DNA from: Welwitschia mirabilis
Lineage: Eukaryota > Gnetophyta > Gnetopsida > Welwitschiales
Assembly: GCA_051453625.1 (NCBI GenBank)
Contig: JBOZIK010000001.1
Location: forward strand, 2,432,622 to 2,496,621
Direction of reading: 5' to 3'
Length of the DNA stretch: 64,000 nucleotides
Positions within the stretch are counted from its first letter, which is position 1. Each line of letters starts with the position of its first letter. The notes under the pieces are model-generated. The model was not told the origin of the DNA. It saw only the letters and a list, made by a program, of their open reading frames with translations, and ran no database searches. Both the position numbers and the translations under genes were made by a program. Below are positions 47,801 through 60,530 of this stretch, piece after piece.

Positions 47801-48880
47801 ATAATCCTTTAGTTTCTTATGGAATTTTACCTTTTCATCCACACTCTAGTGTCAGAAACCACCATTATATCTTGCTTTTTATTTTGAATATTAATTTTTT
47901 ATATGTTCTAGTTTGTGATCTTGTTCAGGATTTTATTCCTAGTTATTCCTTTTAATCTTGTTAAGTTTATTTACCTTATATGCAAATTTGGCTTTATTAA
48001 TATTAATATAAAACATTTATTTTAGTGTCTAATGCTCCCTAAACAAGAGGATTATTTTTCTTAAAAAATTTATTTTACTTAATAAATTATTCATCCAAGA
48101 ACAAATATCTCATTCTATTCTTAAAAAAATTGAAATAATAACAAAATAAAAATAACTTCAAATAATTTAAAAAAACATAAAAGAAAAGAAGTCATTTTAC
48201 TTAAACATATTAGAGAGGAATTTTTACAATGGAAAAAAATTAAATAATATAATTCCTCTTTACTTAGGATTTTAGATTAGTAAGAAAAGAATCAAATCTC
48301 ACTATGTTTGGATTGAAATAGATAGATGGATTCAAATCTATTGACAAAATTTGATGTATCTATTTTGTGATAAAATTATCATTAAAGATGAGTAAGTATA
48401 TATTAAGAAATAACGTGCTAATGAAATGGAACATTGAAGCTCATAAGATAGCTAACTTATTTTAGGTTTTATTAAGAACTCTAAGTATTGTTATAGATGA
48501 AATCTTTTAATCTTATATCATGTAGATTTTTCATGTTTATTTTGTATGTAATGAAAAATATTCCACTCTCTAATATTCATTATTAACTAATAATAAATAT
48601 TTCATAATTTTTAATATAGAATAAATTTTCCCATATTTCTCAATCATTTTTTAGATGTAAATAAAATTTAATATTTAGACAAGGCTATTGGATTTCACAT
48701 GTCAAAAGGGCTAGATATGATTACTTTTTAAGGAACAAAAATAAATGTAAAATTACAATAATTATTGTAATGTTTTTATGTTAATGATAATCTTATTTTA
48801 TATATTTGTATTATATATATTTAAATATTACATTTCTTATTAATATTTAAATAATAAATTAGTAAAATAGAATGAATAGT
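44813..48880. other. AT-rich stretch, no recognised genes, with 595-N gap
   Basis: Gap at 45105-45699. Apart from the possible coding remnant at 47250-47900, I see no family signature. The apparent 200-codon frames across the gap consist only of unknown bases. Confidence 0.5.
47250..47900 (-). pseudogene. Possible decayed coding region, unrecognised
   Basis: On the minus strand a charged frame with few stops reads through about 47640-47270 (pieces: KRRWIKQINKGNLF, NRIEKIHPSYKMNKLL, DEANEVLKKAYDI). This composition is less A/T-biased at the amino-acid level than neighbouring frames. I cannot assign a family; it may be a transposon protein or a chance low-stop frame. Confidence 0.3.
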
Positions 48881-49690
48881 CATCACCTTTAAATTGAAGT
48901 AGCAATATGGTAGAATACTCTAAGAAAGTAAGAAACATGTAGGTTATGTTTAGCTAAAGTCATAAAAGAATATTACATAGCCATCTCAGACAAACTAAGG
49001 AGAAAATGCTAATATGTAAAGCATCAGTGGATATTTATGAATGGTTTCAAGGGTATCCACATGGTCATTTGGATGAGAAAAAAGATGATAAAGAATCTTG
49101 AGGAAAAATAAGATAAATCATCTTAAAGAAAAAGATGATGAAGCATCTTCAAGAAAAAGATGAATAAGAATGTAATGGCCAAAGTTCATCCATCCCTAGC
49201 TCATTTTCCACTTAATCAAAACATATAAATACCCCCTTAGGCATTTATTTCTTTATCTTTTGATTGAAGGAGTGTTTTGTAATTATTAAAGCCAATTAAT
49301 AAAGTTTTATTAGACTTGTAAGAAGGGTTTCCTTAGTGTTAATCTATGTCATTAGCACTAAGGTGCTATTACTCATAAAGAATATAAGCGTACTTGTTAT
49401 TTAATTAATAATAAAGTACATGTTTTTCTTTCTATATTTAGTTCTACTTTGTTTTTCATTATGTATTTATATAATTCTTTTAACATATTGATAGTATATG
49501 TTATGGTTCTTTGAAGGTTAACTTTGGTAATAACAAGTTGGTAAATTTTGTTAATTGATTTTATTAGGATTGCATTTAATCTTATGTTGTAATTTCATTA
49601 CATTTATCTCATTTGCATCATTGCATTATCACTTGTATTTTTTATTTTATTTTGAATTTTTATATTGAAAATACCAAAAATATGTTCGTC
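48880..49690 (+). repeat. E7 5' LTR (approximate limits)
   Basis: TATA box TATAAATA at 49224-49231, then a segment GGGTTTCCTTAGTGTTAATC (near 49327) that resembles GGGTTTCCTTGGTGTTAGGC of E1 LTR B (near 4432). Three AAGATG/CATCTT hairpins lie just upstream (49080-49150). Termini and primer site were not recognised. Confidence 0.5.
49080..49150 (+). repeat. Cluster of three AAGAT(G) hairpins in the E7 U3
   Basis: Clearest unit: AAGATG (49132-49137), loop, CATCTT (49144-49149). Two more diverged units precede it at about 25-30 bp spacing, about 75-145 bp before the TATA box. Confidence 0.65.
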
Positions 49691-51164
49691 ATCTTTTCAT
49701 CTCTCTCACTCTTTCATTCATGAATAAGATCTTCTAGCTTATTTTTTCTTAAGTGTACAACATTTAGATTAATTCATCTTATATTAGAGAGAAAGAGTAT
49801 ATGTGTCTAGCCTTATGTATTAAAGATTTTAGGTTCATGATCAAATACGGAAGTTTAATTAAAGAACACATTACATGTTTCAACATTTTTGTATCATTAC
49901 TGAAGAAGAAATTAAGTCTTTAAGAAGCTAAATCTCTACATCAAAATCAAGATGAGACTACTTTTTGAATGTGTTACTTTATTTTGATGTTATTCATTAA
50001 TCTAAGTTTTAAGCCTATAGGACTTACTTGATCATTCAATTTTAGTTGTAGCATAGTTTTAATTTTTTAGTTGCTTTTTATAATTAGAATTGATAAATTG
50101 GTTTACTTCTCATACTTTAGTATGATTATTAAGACTACCACTTTAGGCCTACTTCTTATACTTTATGTGATCCTAGTAACTATCTTACTTACTATTTAAA
50201 TTAGTTTTCTTATTTTATCTTCCTCACCTATTTTTATGGGTAATGGTAAAAGAACATTATATGAAATCTTTGTGAAAAGAATAAGAGCATTCTAATGAAA
50301 AATGATGTTGAAACTAGCAATTGGGCCACTTCATATTTTTAACCTTCTTCTTTATAAATTTCATGTAGAAATAATGATGATGTGGGTTAACATTTTAGGA
50401 CTTCTATCTCATTTAGAAAACCATTCTGCAATTAATTTAACATACCTTAATCTCCTTCCATAGAGAAAAATGAAGAATAAATACATTCCTCTCATCCACT
50501 ATGTTCTTACAACTACTAACACAAATAAGATAACTAGTTTAGATACTTAATTAAGGATTTGAAGAAAATTTAGAAGAACACTAATGAAAATATGAAGAAT
50601 CTTATAGGCATATTTTAATAAACCATGTTAGAAAGTAAAAGACCTCAAGTTTCTCTTATGACTTAAAATAATATCAACTCCCATGAGAATGAGGAAGATG
50701 ATATGACAAAATTAGGTGATGACATGATAGAATTGGATGATGAAATTTTTGATTAATTTCCCTTATTCCATCATTTAGAAGAAAGCAAAAGTAATAACAA
50801 TAAAGTTTTAACTCATTAACTAAAAATAAATAATGGGGATGATGAGTTATTAGATGATGATGATATAAAGATATTATACTATATTCCTAATATCCACTTA
50901 ATTTTGAAAAATCAATGTGAAAGGAAATAATCAATTCTAGAGAAAAATTTAAAATCTTCCAACTAATTATGAACATATTAATTACATTTATCTTATGATA
51001 TTTTTGATTAATCTAATCATTTGAATAATGACGATATACCACAAGATGATGATCCAAATAGTTAGTAGAATTAGGATAGAAATAAAGTTATGAAGATTCA
51101 GTAAAACCTAGTAGAGGATAAACTTCTCATATTTCATAAAACAATAAAAATTAAAGAGTCTTAC
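49690..51164 (+). pseudogene. E7 gag-like region, left half (interrupted by E5)
   Basis: About 50640-50930 reads an acidic frame (NSHENEEDDMTKLGDD, then DDDIKILYYIPNIHL) that aligns with the E5 gag tail at about 57780-57740 on the minus strand (DDIEILDYIPIIHL). E2 has the equivalent DIEILEDYN. It ends at CTTAC (51160-51164), the left target duplication of E5, and continues at 62858. Confidence 0.6.
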
Positions 51165-52552
51165 TATTTTGGTATAAATTTATGCAATCCTGAAGTTCTT
51201 TAGGTAAACCTATAAATTAGGTAACTTATAGAAAACACACACTAGTACAGATGGGAGTTCAATCAAATGTCATAATCCCAATGAAGGCACTAGGCTAAGA
51301 GTTAGAGAAGTGATTTCCAATATGTTTTTGGTCTTTTATCTTATAAAACTAAAAGTAAGTAAATAAACAAATGTAATGCAAGTGAATGGAAATGAAATGC
51401 AAGTGAATGGAAATGAAATGCAAATGGATATTGAATGAACTCTCTTGGTTCATAATTCTTTTGTCACAAGGATTAGCCTCTCTATAATTTAGATCAATTA
51501 AGAAGAGTATTCACTAGTTCTTAACTAACATAAACTATGAGATCTACCAAGAAGAACATAAAATGCAATAGAAAATGAAATGGAAAATCAATGCAAATCT
51601 AATACTAAATAAGTTCAACCTTAACAAAGGTTGCCCTTATGATCTAGATAAATCATATAGTTGTCACAATAAACTATGATCAATGTAAACCATAAGGGAC
51701 ATACAGAATGAAGATGAAATAGTAATTTGTATTGATTCAAAATAGTATTTAAATTAACTTAAGAACTTTACATCTACTTACAGAGAATAATAGCATCTCA
51801 ATGGAATAGACTCAACCTCACAGTCAGGAAACCCCTTTTTATAGATTTGGATGGACCTCTTATCCTTTAATCTTCCATTACAAGCATATGAGATAAAAAG
51901 ATGGATTGAAATTAAGGACAAGAGGGAATATTTATAGTTTTCCATTAAAAGTTCTAGAAACACAACCCTAGAAGCTGGAGAAGAAATCCTAGTAGCCCAA
52001 ATAGGATGCATCATCCCATTACAAGATAATTCAACCTTGCTTATATAAAACAATTATCATCTGGACTATCATGGGGATGACACTAGGGATGAAGCCCCAT
52101 AACAATAAATAATTTTATAGTTATTAGCTCCACAATCAAACCTATAGTTAGCTCCAATTCTATCATTCTCCCTCATGTCATGGGAATGATAATAAGAATG
52201 ACACTTCCATAGAAAAGAGTACTTCATTGGCTCCAACCTCCAATCCATGTTGCTCTTATAATAGGTAAGTATAGTGATATCGTCCTATCTATCGTGGGGA
52301 TGATAATTGGGATGGAACCCTTTTAAAACTTCTCTAGTAAAGTAAATCATCCTTCTTTATTATTAGTCTTCCTTCAACATGCTAAGTACTAGAATATCCC
52401 TGAAATGACTTCAATTATGCCAAAAATTACGTGTTTCTATTATTATCCTATTAACTCTTTGTAGTTAGTAGAATTACATCTAAACCTATATAAATGTCCT
52501 ACAAAAGTATTCCAAGTATACTATCAAATTATTACAAATTGACATTGCAACA
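51165..52552 (-). repeat. E5 LTR4 (outermost 3' LTR)
   Basis: About 1.39 kb. On the + strand it ends GACATTGCAACA at 52552, next to the polypurine complement TAGCCCCTACTT. Minus-strand TATA at 51929-51936. Palindrome modules near 52060-52095, 52165-52205 and 52277-52315. The inner end (TATAAATTTATGCAATCC) matches LTR2. Confidence 0.82.
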
Positions 52553-53741
52553 TAGCCCCTACTTAGCTTTGTCAGTCCCTGATAAAGTGAGCCATCAACT
52601 ATATTGCAAGCTAATTTGACTAAGATAATCATCAACTAGAAAAAAATGGAATTTGAGTTCAATTTATCATGTGGAAATAGACAACAAAAATTCATCAACT
52701 GATACCATTACTACTATAGTCATAAGCCTTCTACTTAAACACATCACAATAGACAAAAAAATCATAGAATGTAACAATGAGAGTTTAAAAAATGATAATG
52801 TATATTCATAAATTGAGAAAGTTATGCTAAAACTAATGTGTAAAACAACCTCAAAGAATAATGCATGAAAAGTTCATCAATGTTTTCTTAAGGGGAAGAT
52901 AAAAGAGTAATCATGGCACTCTTTTTTTTTAGATGATCTAAAACAGATGAAAGTCAAAGTGATTCTTTAAAATTTAAAAATTATAAATTTTTACATGATA
53001 TTATAGAAGAAAGCTCAGAGAGATGTCCTGCTTCCTAGGAAAAACAAGACATCTCAGATTGCACAAAGTAAAAAAAAACGACTGCCATCCTTTCTATTAT
53101 GGAGATGATATACATGAGATGATAGTGTTCAAAATAAGATGTATGAATAGATTAGGAAAAATTTGAAAAACATCTAACAGTAAGCAAGTAGTGGAAAAGC
53201 AGCAAAAAAATAGAAAGATGGTAAAAATTGAAGAAATACAGGAAAAAACATGATCATGATGAAAGAGGCTTATGAGACATAAAATGCATTAAGTAGAAAG
53301 AAACAAGGCTCAAAAGTATTCTATAAATGTACCCCAAACTCTATGAGGATTCAAGATCTATAAGTGGATGTATACAAAACCAAAAGTTAAACTAAAAAAC
53401 ATTAGCATAAAACAAAAGGATCACAGCACTCAAAGTGAAAGAAATGCATTAATTGAAAGTGCTAAAAAGAAAAACAACCCTTATAAATAAAACCTATGGG
53501 TGAAATAAAAAGACAACTAGAGAAATATCAAATGATGAAGTCCTAATTAGTATGTCAAAAAAGATAGGCAATGACTTTGAAAATTCTAAATAAAATAATT
53601 AAGGAAAAGATAATCAAAATGGACAATTAGGAACATGAATAATATTTGCTTACCTACCCAAAATTCCATCCTAATAAGTCACTTATAAGAAATTATAAAA
53701 TCACTTGATAAGAATTAATCACATAATGTAAAATTTCATAA
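52553..53741 (-). repeat. E5 3' region before LTR4
   Basis: Reverse complement of the E1 blocks at 455-1727 and 2589-3730, including the polypurine hairpin and a palindrome near 53080-53130. It ends at a 100-N gap (53742-53841), placed exactly as the gap at 2489 in E1. Confidence 0.78.
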
Positions 53742-53841
53742 NNNNNNNNNNNNNNNNNNNNNNNNNNNNNNNNNNNNNNNNNNNNNNNNNNNNNNNNNNN
53801 NNNNNNNNNNNNNNNNNNNNNNNNNNNNNNNNNNNNNNNNN

Positions 53842-54452
53842 CATGTAAAATTAGTTGTTATCCCAAATTTTGTGAGGACAACAAAGGGGATGATGCTATT
53901 TTTTGCCTTAGGTTGTGTGCCCATATGATGCCGTTAGCCCTGTGGGTTGTGTGTGCATATTACCGATGCTGTCATCCTAATTGTCATCTAGATGACTAAG
54001 GGAATGATGCCCTATCATCATCTGCTCCATGTGCTTCTATCAGTGATGTAGCCTTTTCTATATGATTAAGGTCTTTGTAATACATGTTGTGGAAATGACC
54101 AAAGGCACAACACTCCATGTGCATGTGCTACCCATGTGTTTCCCATGTGCTGCTCATATGTGGTTATCATAATGAGCTATTGTCTCGACTATCATGGGGA
54201 TGATAGTGGGGATGACACTCTTTCCAAGCTCCTCAAGTAGCATAAATATGTCTTCTTCATCCTTAGTCTTCATTCAATATGCTAAGTATCAAAACATGCA
54301 TGAAATACCTCTAATTATGCCAAGATTTACATGTTTCTATGATTATCTTATTCTCTCTCTATAATCAGCAGAATTAAATCTAAACCTATATAAATGTCCT
54401 ACAAAAGTACTCCAAAAACACCATTAGATTCCTACAGATTGGCATCACAACA
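53842..54452 (-). repeat. E5 LTR3 (5' portion only)
   Basis: Starts (reading leftwards) at GGCATCACAACA, 54441-54452. Adjacent + strand TAGCCCCCTACTT is the best-preserved polypurine tract in the window. Palindromes near 53870-53900, 53970-54010 and 54180-54215. Cut at the gap. Confidence 0.78.
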
Positions 54453-56210
54453 TAGCCCCCTACTTAACCTTGTTAGTCCTTGACAAAGTAGGTGATCAAC
54501 TAGATTACAAGCCAATTTGAATAAGATAATCATCAACTAAAGAAATGGAATTTGAGTTCTATTTATCATATAGGAATAGATGACAATAATTCATTAATAC
54601 AATTACTACTATAGTTATAAGCCCCCTACTTAAACTTATCATAATAGTCCAAATAAATGTTATACGCATAATAAGTTAGAGTGATAATTCAGAAAAATAA
54701 TAATGTATATACATAATGCTAAAACTGATATGTAAGCTTAAGTAGTAATAATTTCAAAGAATAATGCATGAAAAGATCATTAATGTTTTTTATAAAGGAA
54801 AAGTATAGGAGTAATCATGGCATTATTTTTCCCTTTAAATGATCTAAAACATAGCTTTACTGGAAAATCAGTGAGTGTGCTACCTACTCCTACTAAATAA
54901 ATTCCATGAAATGTATTCAAGTTACATGCAATTATGTCTAAATAACTCATCATAAATATGTATCAACTAAGCTCAAAATGATGCTTTAAAATTTAAAAAT
55001 AATAGATTTTTATAGTAATATTTCAGAAGAAAGATCGGAGAGCTGTTTTACTCATCCATAGGAATAGCAAGCCGTCTTGGATTGCAAAAAAGAAAAAAGA
55101 ATGATTGTCATCCCCTTTGTTATGGGGATGGTAAACTAAGATGATGGTCTTTAAAATAAGTTGTTTAGACTAATTTAAAAAAATTCTAAAAAAATTTGAC
55201 AGCAAGCAAGTATTAGAGACATGGCAGGAAAAAATAGAAGGTAGAAAAATGTGAAGAATTTATCCTAAAAAATAGAATCATGGAGAAAGAAACTGATGAG
55301 ATCATAATCATATAGAAAGAAATGCTCATAAGTATTCCTCCAATGTGTTCTATAATTTATGAGTGTTCAAAATATGTAAGTGGATGAATGAAAAATCATA
55401 AAACCACACATCAAAAACACTAGTATAAAACAAAAAGATCACATTAATCAATATGAAAGAAATGCATCAATTAATAGTGCCAAAAAGAAAAATAGCCCTT
55501 ATAAAGAAAACCTATAAGTGAAAATAAAAAGACAACTAGAGAGATACCAAATGATCAGGTTCTAATTATGATGTAAAAAAAGATACTATAATAACTTTGA
55601 AAAATTTCAAATAAAATAACTAAGGAAAAACGTAATGAGAAATAGACAACTAGGAATATGAAAAAGATAGAGTTACCTAACAAAGTCCCTTAGAAGAAAT
55701 CATAAAATCACCAAAGAATGCATGACATAATGAAAAAATTCATAAAGTTCCACTCAAATGGGTAATGATTATGATGATGTTAAGTATGTCTAATGTTATC
55801 AAATAATGAATGATAAGATAAAAAGTTGTTAAAATAGGAACTTACAAGCTATCATCTCAAAATAATACTAGAATCTGAAAAATTAAAGTTATCATGTGAA
55901 AGTATTATAAATAAGTAAAGAAAATGAGTTTAGAAAACAAGAAATGCCTCTTATAACACTAGGGACATTACTGATCTCTTAGCCTCTAAGTACATTTTAT
56001 TTTTTTTTTTAAATTTTACCATGATGAGGGGAGTGCAACCACTATCAGAGGAGTAAGGACCTATGTAATATGGCCAACTAACACCCTAGTGAAGTTTTTA
56101 CAACTATCATATCACACTTCTAAAGGTTCCTCTTGGGAATATATAACATGAATGAGCATGGCCTTTATTTCTTACTTTGCTTTCCTTTTTCCTCCCTTTT
56201 TTTTCTTGAA
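54453..56210 (-). repeat. E5 3' region before LTR3
   Basis: Contains the conserved 3' block (55940-56140), the internal purine tract (complement of 56171-56207), a palindrome at about 55105-55160 and the polypurine hairpin next to LTR3. Collinear with E1 1-1727. Confidence 0.78.
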
Positions 56211-56739
56211 TGGTTAATACACATGACTAAATACTTATAAGGATAAAATTAAAGTAATTAAATAAATAACAAGAAATAATATGCTTAAAACAACTAATTA
56301 CTTATACCATTAAAAGAGAATAAAAGAACTAAGTCATCTTCCTTTAAAATTAAGTTCATAGACATACGAATGTTTGGAGATTAGATAAATCTGATCTTAT
56401 TATTTAAAATGCCCAAGTAAATATGTCTTAATCATGGTAACTTTATAAAATAAAACATTAATCAAGTTAAGGATGTTCAAGTGATAGCATGAGATTACCA
56501 AAAGAATCAGCTAAATAAGAATGTAGATAATGGCAAGGAAAAAAATTCAAGACAACTTCTTATAACATGTTCAGGGTTTAATTGATAAATATTTCAATTA
56601 TTTTCAACCTTATATACATTAAATTATGAATTTTTCAAGTGTTTAGATTGAAATTTTTAATGGATCCATTTAAAGATGTACTTTTTCTAAAAGATAAGGA
56701 CCTAATCATTGAGAATTTTAACTAGTTATGTAAAAAATG

Positions 56740-56990
56740 CAGTCAGGTATTGTATTTTTCAGAAAAATAAGGTCAAACCAGATATAAATCAATTAATGAA
56801 ACATAAAAGTTATGTAATCGATTTTAAGTAAAATCAAGTAGAGACAAAGATAGTAAAATGATAAAACTTTGATAGCACAATTTTCAAAATTAAAATAAGA
56901 GATAAGAAAGTGATAAATTTTATTGACAAATAATCTCTTATTGAAATAGTATAAAGCATGAGTATTATTATATAATTCATTCAAGGTACT
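56740..56990 (-). pseudogene. E5 ORF-X
   Basis: Open frame 56984-56793 and its continuation read YFNFENCAIKVLS, YLILLKIDY and FMFHQLIYIWF. This aligns closely with the E7 copy near 63190-63400 (YLNYENCGIKLLS, LILFKNDH, FIFHQLVFIWYG) and more distantly with E2 and E3. The function is unknown. The shared N-terminal segment in E5 and E7 shows that the conserved frame extends further upstream than E2 alone suggests. Confidence 0.55.
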
Positions 56991-57399
56991 ACTAAAATAA
57001 TAAAGCTAAGAATTTTTTAAGGGCTTTTAAGGATATTAAATAAGATTAAGAAGCTTATTCAGATTTAACTCTAAACATGGGTTATTATTAAGAATATAAG
57101 GCCTACCCCAATTCAAAATTCCAAGATATTTCAAGTTAAACTTTTAAAAAAAATAATCATTAAAGAACAAGATAAAATAAACTTGGTAGAAAAATAAAGA
57201 ACATTACTTTGAGTATCACATGAATTTTTAAAAGAAAGATATTGAGAGATAGGAGAAATAGATTCTTTGAAATGATTGGTGTTATAAGAGTCAAGGTAAG
57301 AAACATAACCTTAGAATTATATAAAGGTGTAATTGAAAGAGATGGAAAAAGATTATCATTATCAATGTCAAAAGGTAATATGAAGAAGCAAGTAGAAGT

Positions 57400-58870
57400 G
57401 AAAGAAATGATGTGATTTGAAATTGTACAAGAAGGAATAAGTGAAATGGATGTAGAAGTATGGGTGGAATGAATAAGTTTATCCTTTATGAAATTTGAAT
57501 AAATCTCTATGAGTTCTTCATTATGATCAGTTTCTTCACTATTGTCTTTATCATTATTTTGTTAGGTTATTGCTTCACTTTTCTCATTATTTTTGATGAC
57601 TATATCTCCCTCCTCATGTTGACTATTGCTTTCATTCTCTACGTTATTGGATTTCTCGAAAAGATTAGAAAGAGAAATACGAGCATCATCTTCATCATTG
57701 ATTAGAGGGTTTTCAATTTTCTTATGATTGAATTTCTAATCTCGATTATCTAATAGTAAATGGATGATAGGGATATAATCTAATATCTCAATATCATCAT
57801 TTAATGAATGGTTATCCTCATCCCAATTATTAAAATATTAAATTATATATTATCTCCCTTTTGCTTATCTCCTAATGAGTAGGATGTTAAAGTTTAATCC
57901 ACAATTTCATTTTCAAGTTGAAATAAATAATCATCATCATTTGTTGCTAATTTTTCTTCATTTTTCTTAAGGTAAGATAAAGTAAGATAGTTGTGAGAAT
58001 GTTATGTTATAAAAAAACCTTGATTATGTAATAGTGTCTATTGCAATATTTTAACTAATTTTTCTAAGTTTTTGTTTATGTTTTCTTTGTTCTTATTCAT
58101 TTCGTTCATGGGAGATGGTTATTCTTCATGATGATTTCTAGGAGATGGTTGGAATTGATAAAAATGATTGCAAGAAGTTTATTTGAATGAGGTGGAATTC
58201 CTAAAATATGGAAAATCTTCATCATCATTTCTATATAAGGTTTGAAAAGAATAGAGGAAAGAATAAGAATAATAAGAAAAAAAAGGGGCCAAATTCCTAC
58301 TCTCAATACCATTTTGTATTATTATCCCTCTTGCGAAACCTAAACCTCAGAATCTTTTATGTTTCTCCTCCTTTTTGCAAAGATCTCTCAAAGTGTTTTC
58401 TTACTATTGTCCTCAACAATTTGCAAGTTTATTCTCCTTTCAGAAAGAAGTTCCGCAATGGTTCTTTTATTACTATTTATTAAGAAAGTAAGAAGAATGG
58501 AATAAGAAAATTAAATTCAATATTGTAAGAAAGATAAGTACATAATGAAGATCAAGTTCTATTTTCTTTGATGTGTCATCGTTTTATCAAAATTATGGAT
58601 CCTTTAACACTCAAAATATGTGAAATCATAATTACTCTAATTGTCATGAAAACAACTAATAGAATGACTATAGAGAGAAAGAAAAATCTGATTCTTCAAT
58701 AAGAGAAAAAATTCTTGGAACTTGTGTACTTATGATATGCGTACTTGTATTTTGCTTGAATTTGAATGATCCTACAGTAACACTTTTCTTTAATCAAGTT
58801 TTGCTTCCTTTAATATTTTGTCTTTCTACTAGAATTCGCTATGTCCCTACATGCACAAACCATAAATAAA
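57400..58870 (-). pseudogene. E5 gag, decayed
   Basis: Minus strand. Near 58110-58030 it reads MNKNKENINKNLEKLVKIL, aligning with ELRKTNVNIEKMVKIFQQT of E2 gag. Further on come an acidic DDIEILDYIPIIHL segment (about 57780-57740) and a long acidic, N/E-rich stretch to about 57500. The N-terminal half is too broken to place with certainty. No protease DxG was found before ORF-X. Confidence 0.6.
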
Positions 58871-58904
58871 AAACCAAAATAAAAAACAAGATTCTGGCAT
58901 CTAC

Positions 58905-59140
58905 CTTATTATGGGAATGATAGGGAAGACTAAAAAAAATAAACTCAAAACTCAGAAAGAAAAATTACTAAATCTTAGAAAAGTAAAACTATTATGTAGG
59001 CTATCATGTGAACGATAGATAGGAGAATAATACCTTTAAAAAAACTATAAGTAAAAGAAAAATTGCAAAAATAAAACATAATTTTAAAATTTCAGAGCTA
59101 TTATTTTTAATTTCATTGGGATGATGAAGAGAAGGATAGG
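58905..59140 (-). repeat. Palindrome modules in the E5 5' leader
   Basis: At about 58905-58935, 59000-59030 and 59120-59140, spaced about 100 bp, repeating the arrangement in the E3 leader. Confidence 0.7.
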
Positions 59141-59293
59141 ATTCCTAAAAAAAAGTTACAGGAAATAAAATTTATAAAAATAAACCTACTTTAACCTAAG
59201 CCAAAAATACAATACTAATTCAAATAAATAACTTGAATAGAGGATTCAAGGTACTTATTTGGTTAGTGATAATTCTCTAGCTCTTTGCGGCCT

Positions 59294-59311
59294 TCCCTAG
59301 TAATGATCCCA
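59294..59311 (-). promoter_or_regulatory. E5 primer binding site
   Basis: Minus strand TGGGATCATTACTAGGGA, 3 nt from the LTR2 end, followed by AGG. Eleven of 18 match the Athila site; six of seven differences are C to T or G to A. Confidence 0.75.
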
Positions 59312-59314
59312 AAA

Positions 59315-60530
59315 TGTTACAGTATGAATTTATGCAATCCTAAAGTTCTTTAGGTAAACCTCTAAATCAAATAACTTGCAGAAAATACATACTAGTATAG
59401 ACAAGAGTTCACTTAAATTTCATAATTCCAATGAAGGCACTAGGCTAAGAGTTAGAAAATTGATTTCTAATATGTTTTTGATTTTTTATCTTATAAAAAC
59501 TAAAAGTAAATAAATAAGTAAATGCAATGCTTGGTTCCTAATCCTTTCGTTATAAGGATTAGCCTCTCTATAATTTATATCAATTCAGAAGAGTATTTAC
59601 TAGTTCTTAACTAATATAAACTATGAGATCTACCAAGTATAATATGACATGCAATAGGAAGGAAAATGGAAAAGTAATGCAAATATAATACTAAACAAGA
59701 TCAACTTTAATAAAGGTTGCCCTTATGATCTAGGTAAATCACAGAGTTGCCACAATAAACTATGACCAATGTAAACCATAAGGGAAATACAGAATGGAGT
59801 TGAAATAGAAATTATATTGGTTTAAAATAGTATTTGGATTAACTCAAGAACTTTACATCCACTTACAGATAAAATAACAACATCTCAATGGAAAAGACTT
59901 AGCCTAATACTAAGAAAACTTCTTTCTATAGCTCTAGATGGATCTCTTATCCTTTAATCTTCCATCACAATTCTATCATATTAAAAGATGGAAATAGAAA
60001 TATAAGAGGGAAAGGGTATTTATAGTTTTGTATTGACGTCCTAGAAATAAAACTATAAAAGTCAAAAAAAAAAAAAAAAAAAAAACTAATAGCCCACATG
60101 GGTTGCTTAACCCCATTATAAAGATATTTCTTTCTTACTATACAAAAAGAACTATTGTTCTAACTATCATTGGGATAACATGAAGGATGTCACCCTATGT
60201 CAAGTATCTTCAGGCCTAATGTTAGCTTGCAGCTTTCATCCATATCAGTAGTGTTATCATGCTATATGTCATAGGAACGACATAGGGATGATAGTCTTTC
60301 TTATCTCCAATCTCAAAGGTAAATTAGTCTTGTACATCATGAATTCTTACTCTAAATATGCAGTATCAGAATAAGCCTAAGAAACCATAAAATATGCTAA
60401 TAATTACATATTTTACTGATTATTTTATCTTATCTTCATAGTCATTAGTATTGCATCCAAAACTTTTGTAAATTTTTTACAAAAGTACTAAAAATGCACT
60501 ATCAAATTCCTATAAATTGGCATCGTAACA
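59315..60530 (-). repeat. E5 LTR2 (complete)
   Basis: On the + strand TGTTACAGTATG at 59315 and GGCATCGTAACA at 60519-60530, so the ends form the inverted repeat TGTTAC/GTAACA. Minus-strand TATA at 60017-60024; palindromes near 60150-60195 and 60245-60290; an A-run at 60064-60085. Confidence 0.88.

Noticed and set aside
57523-57705. Small hydrophobic membrane protein on the + strand
   Set aside because: It is the antisense of the acidic N/E-rich tail of the E5 gag; such tails read as hydrophobic on the other strand.
60064-60085. Poly-A tail of a retroposed gene
   Set aside because: It lies inside LTR2, and no coding sequence or target duplication flanks it; a simple homopolymer expansion is more likely.
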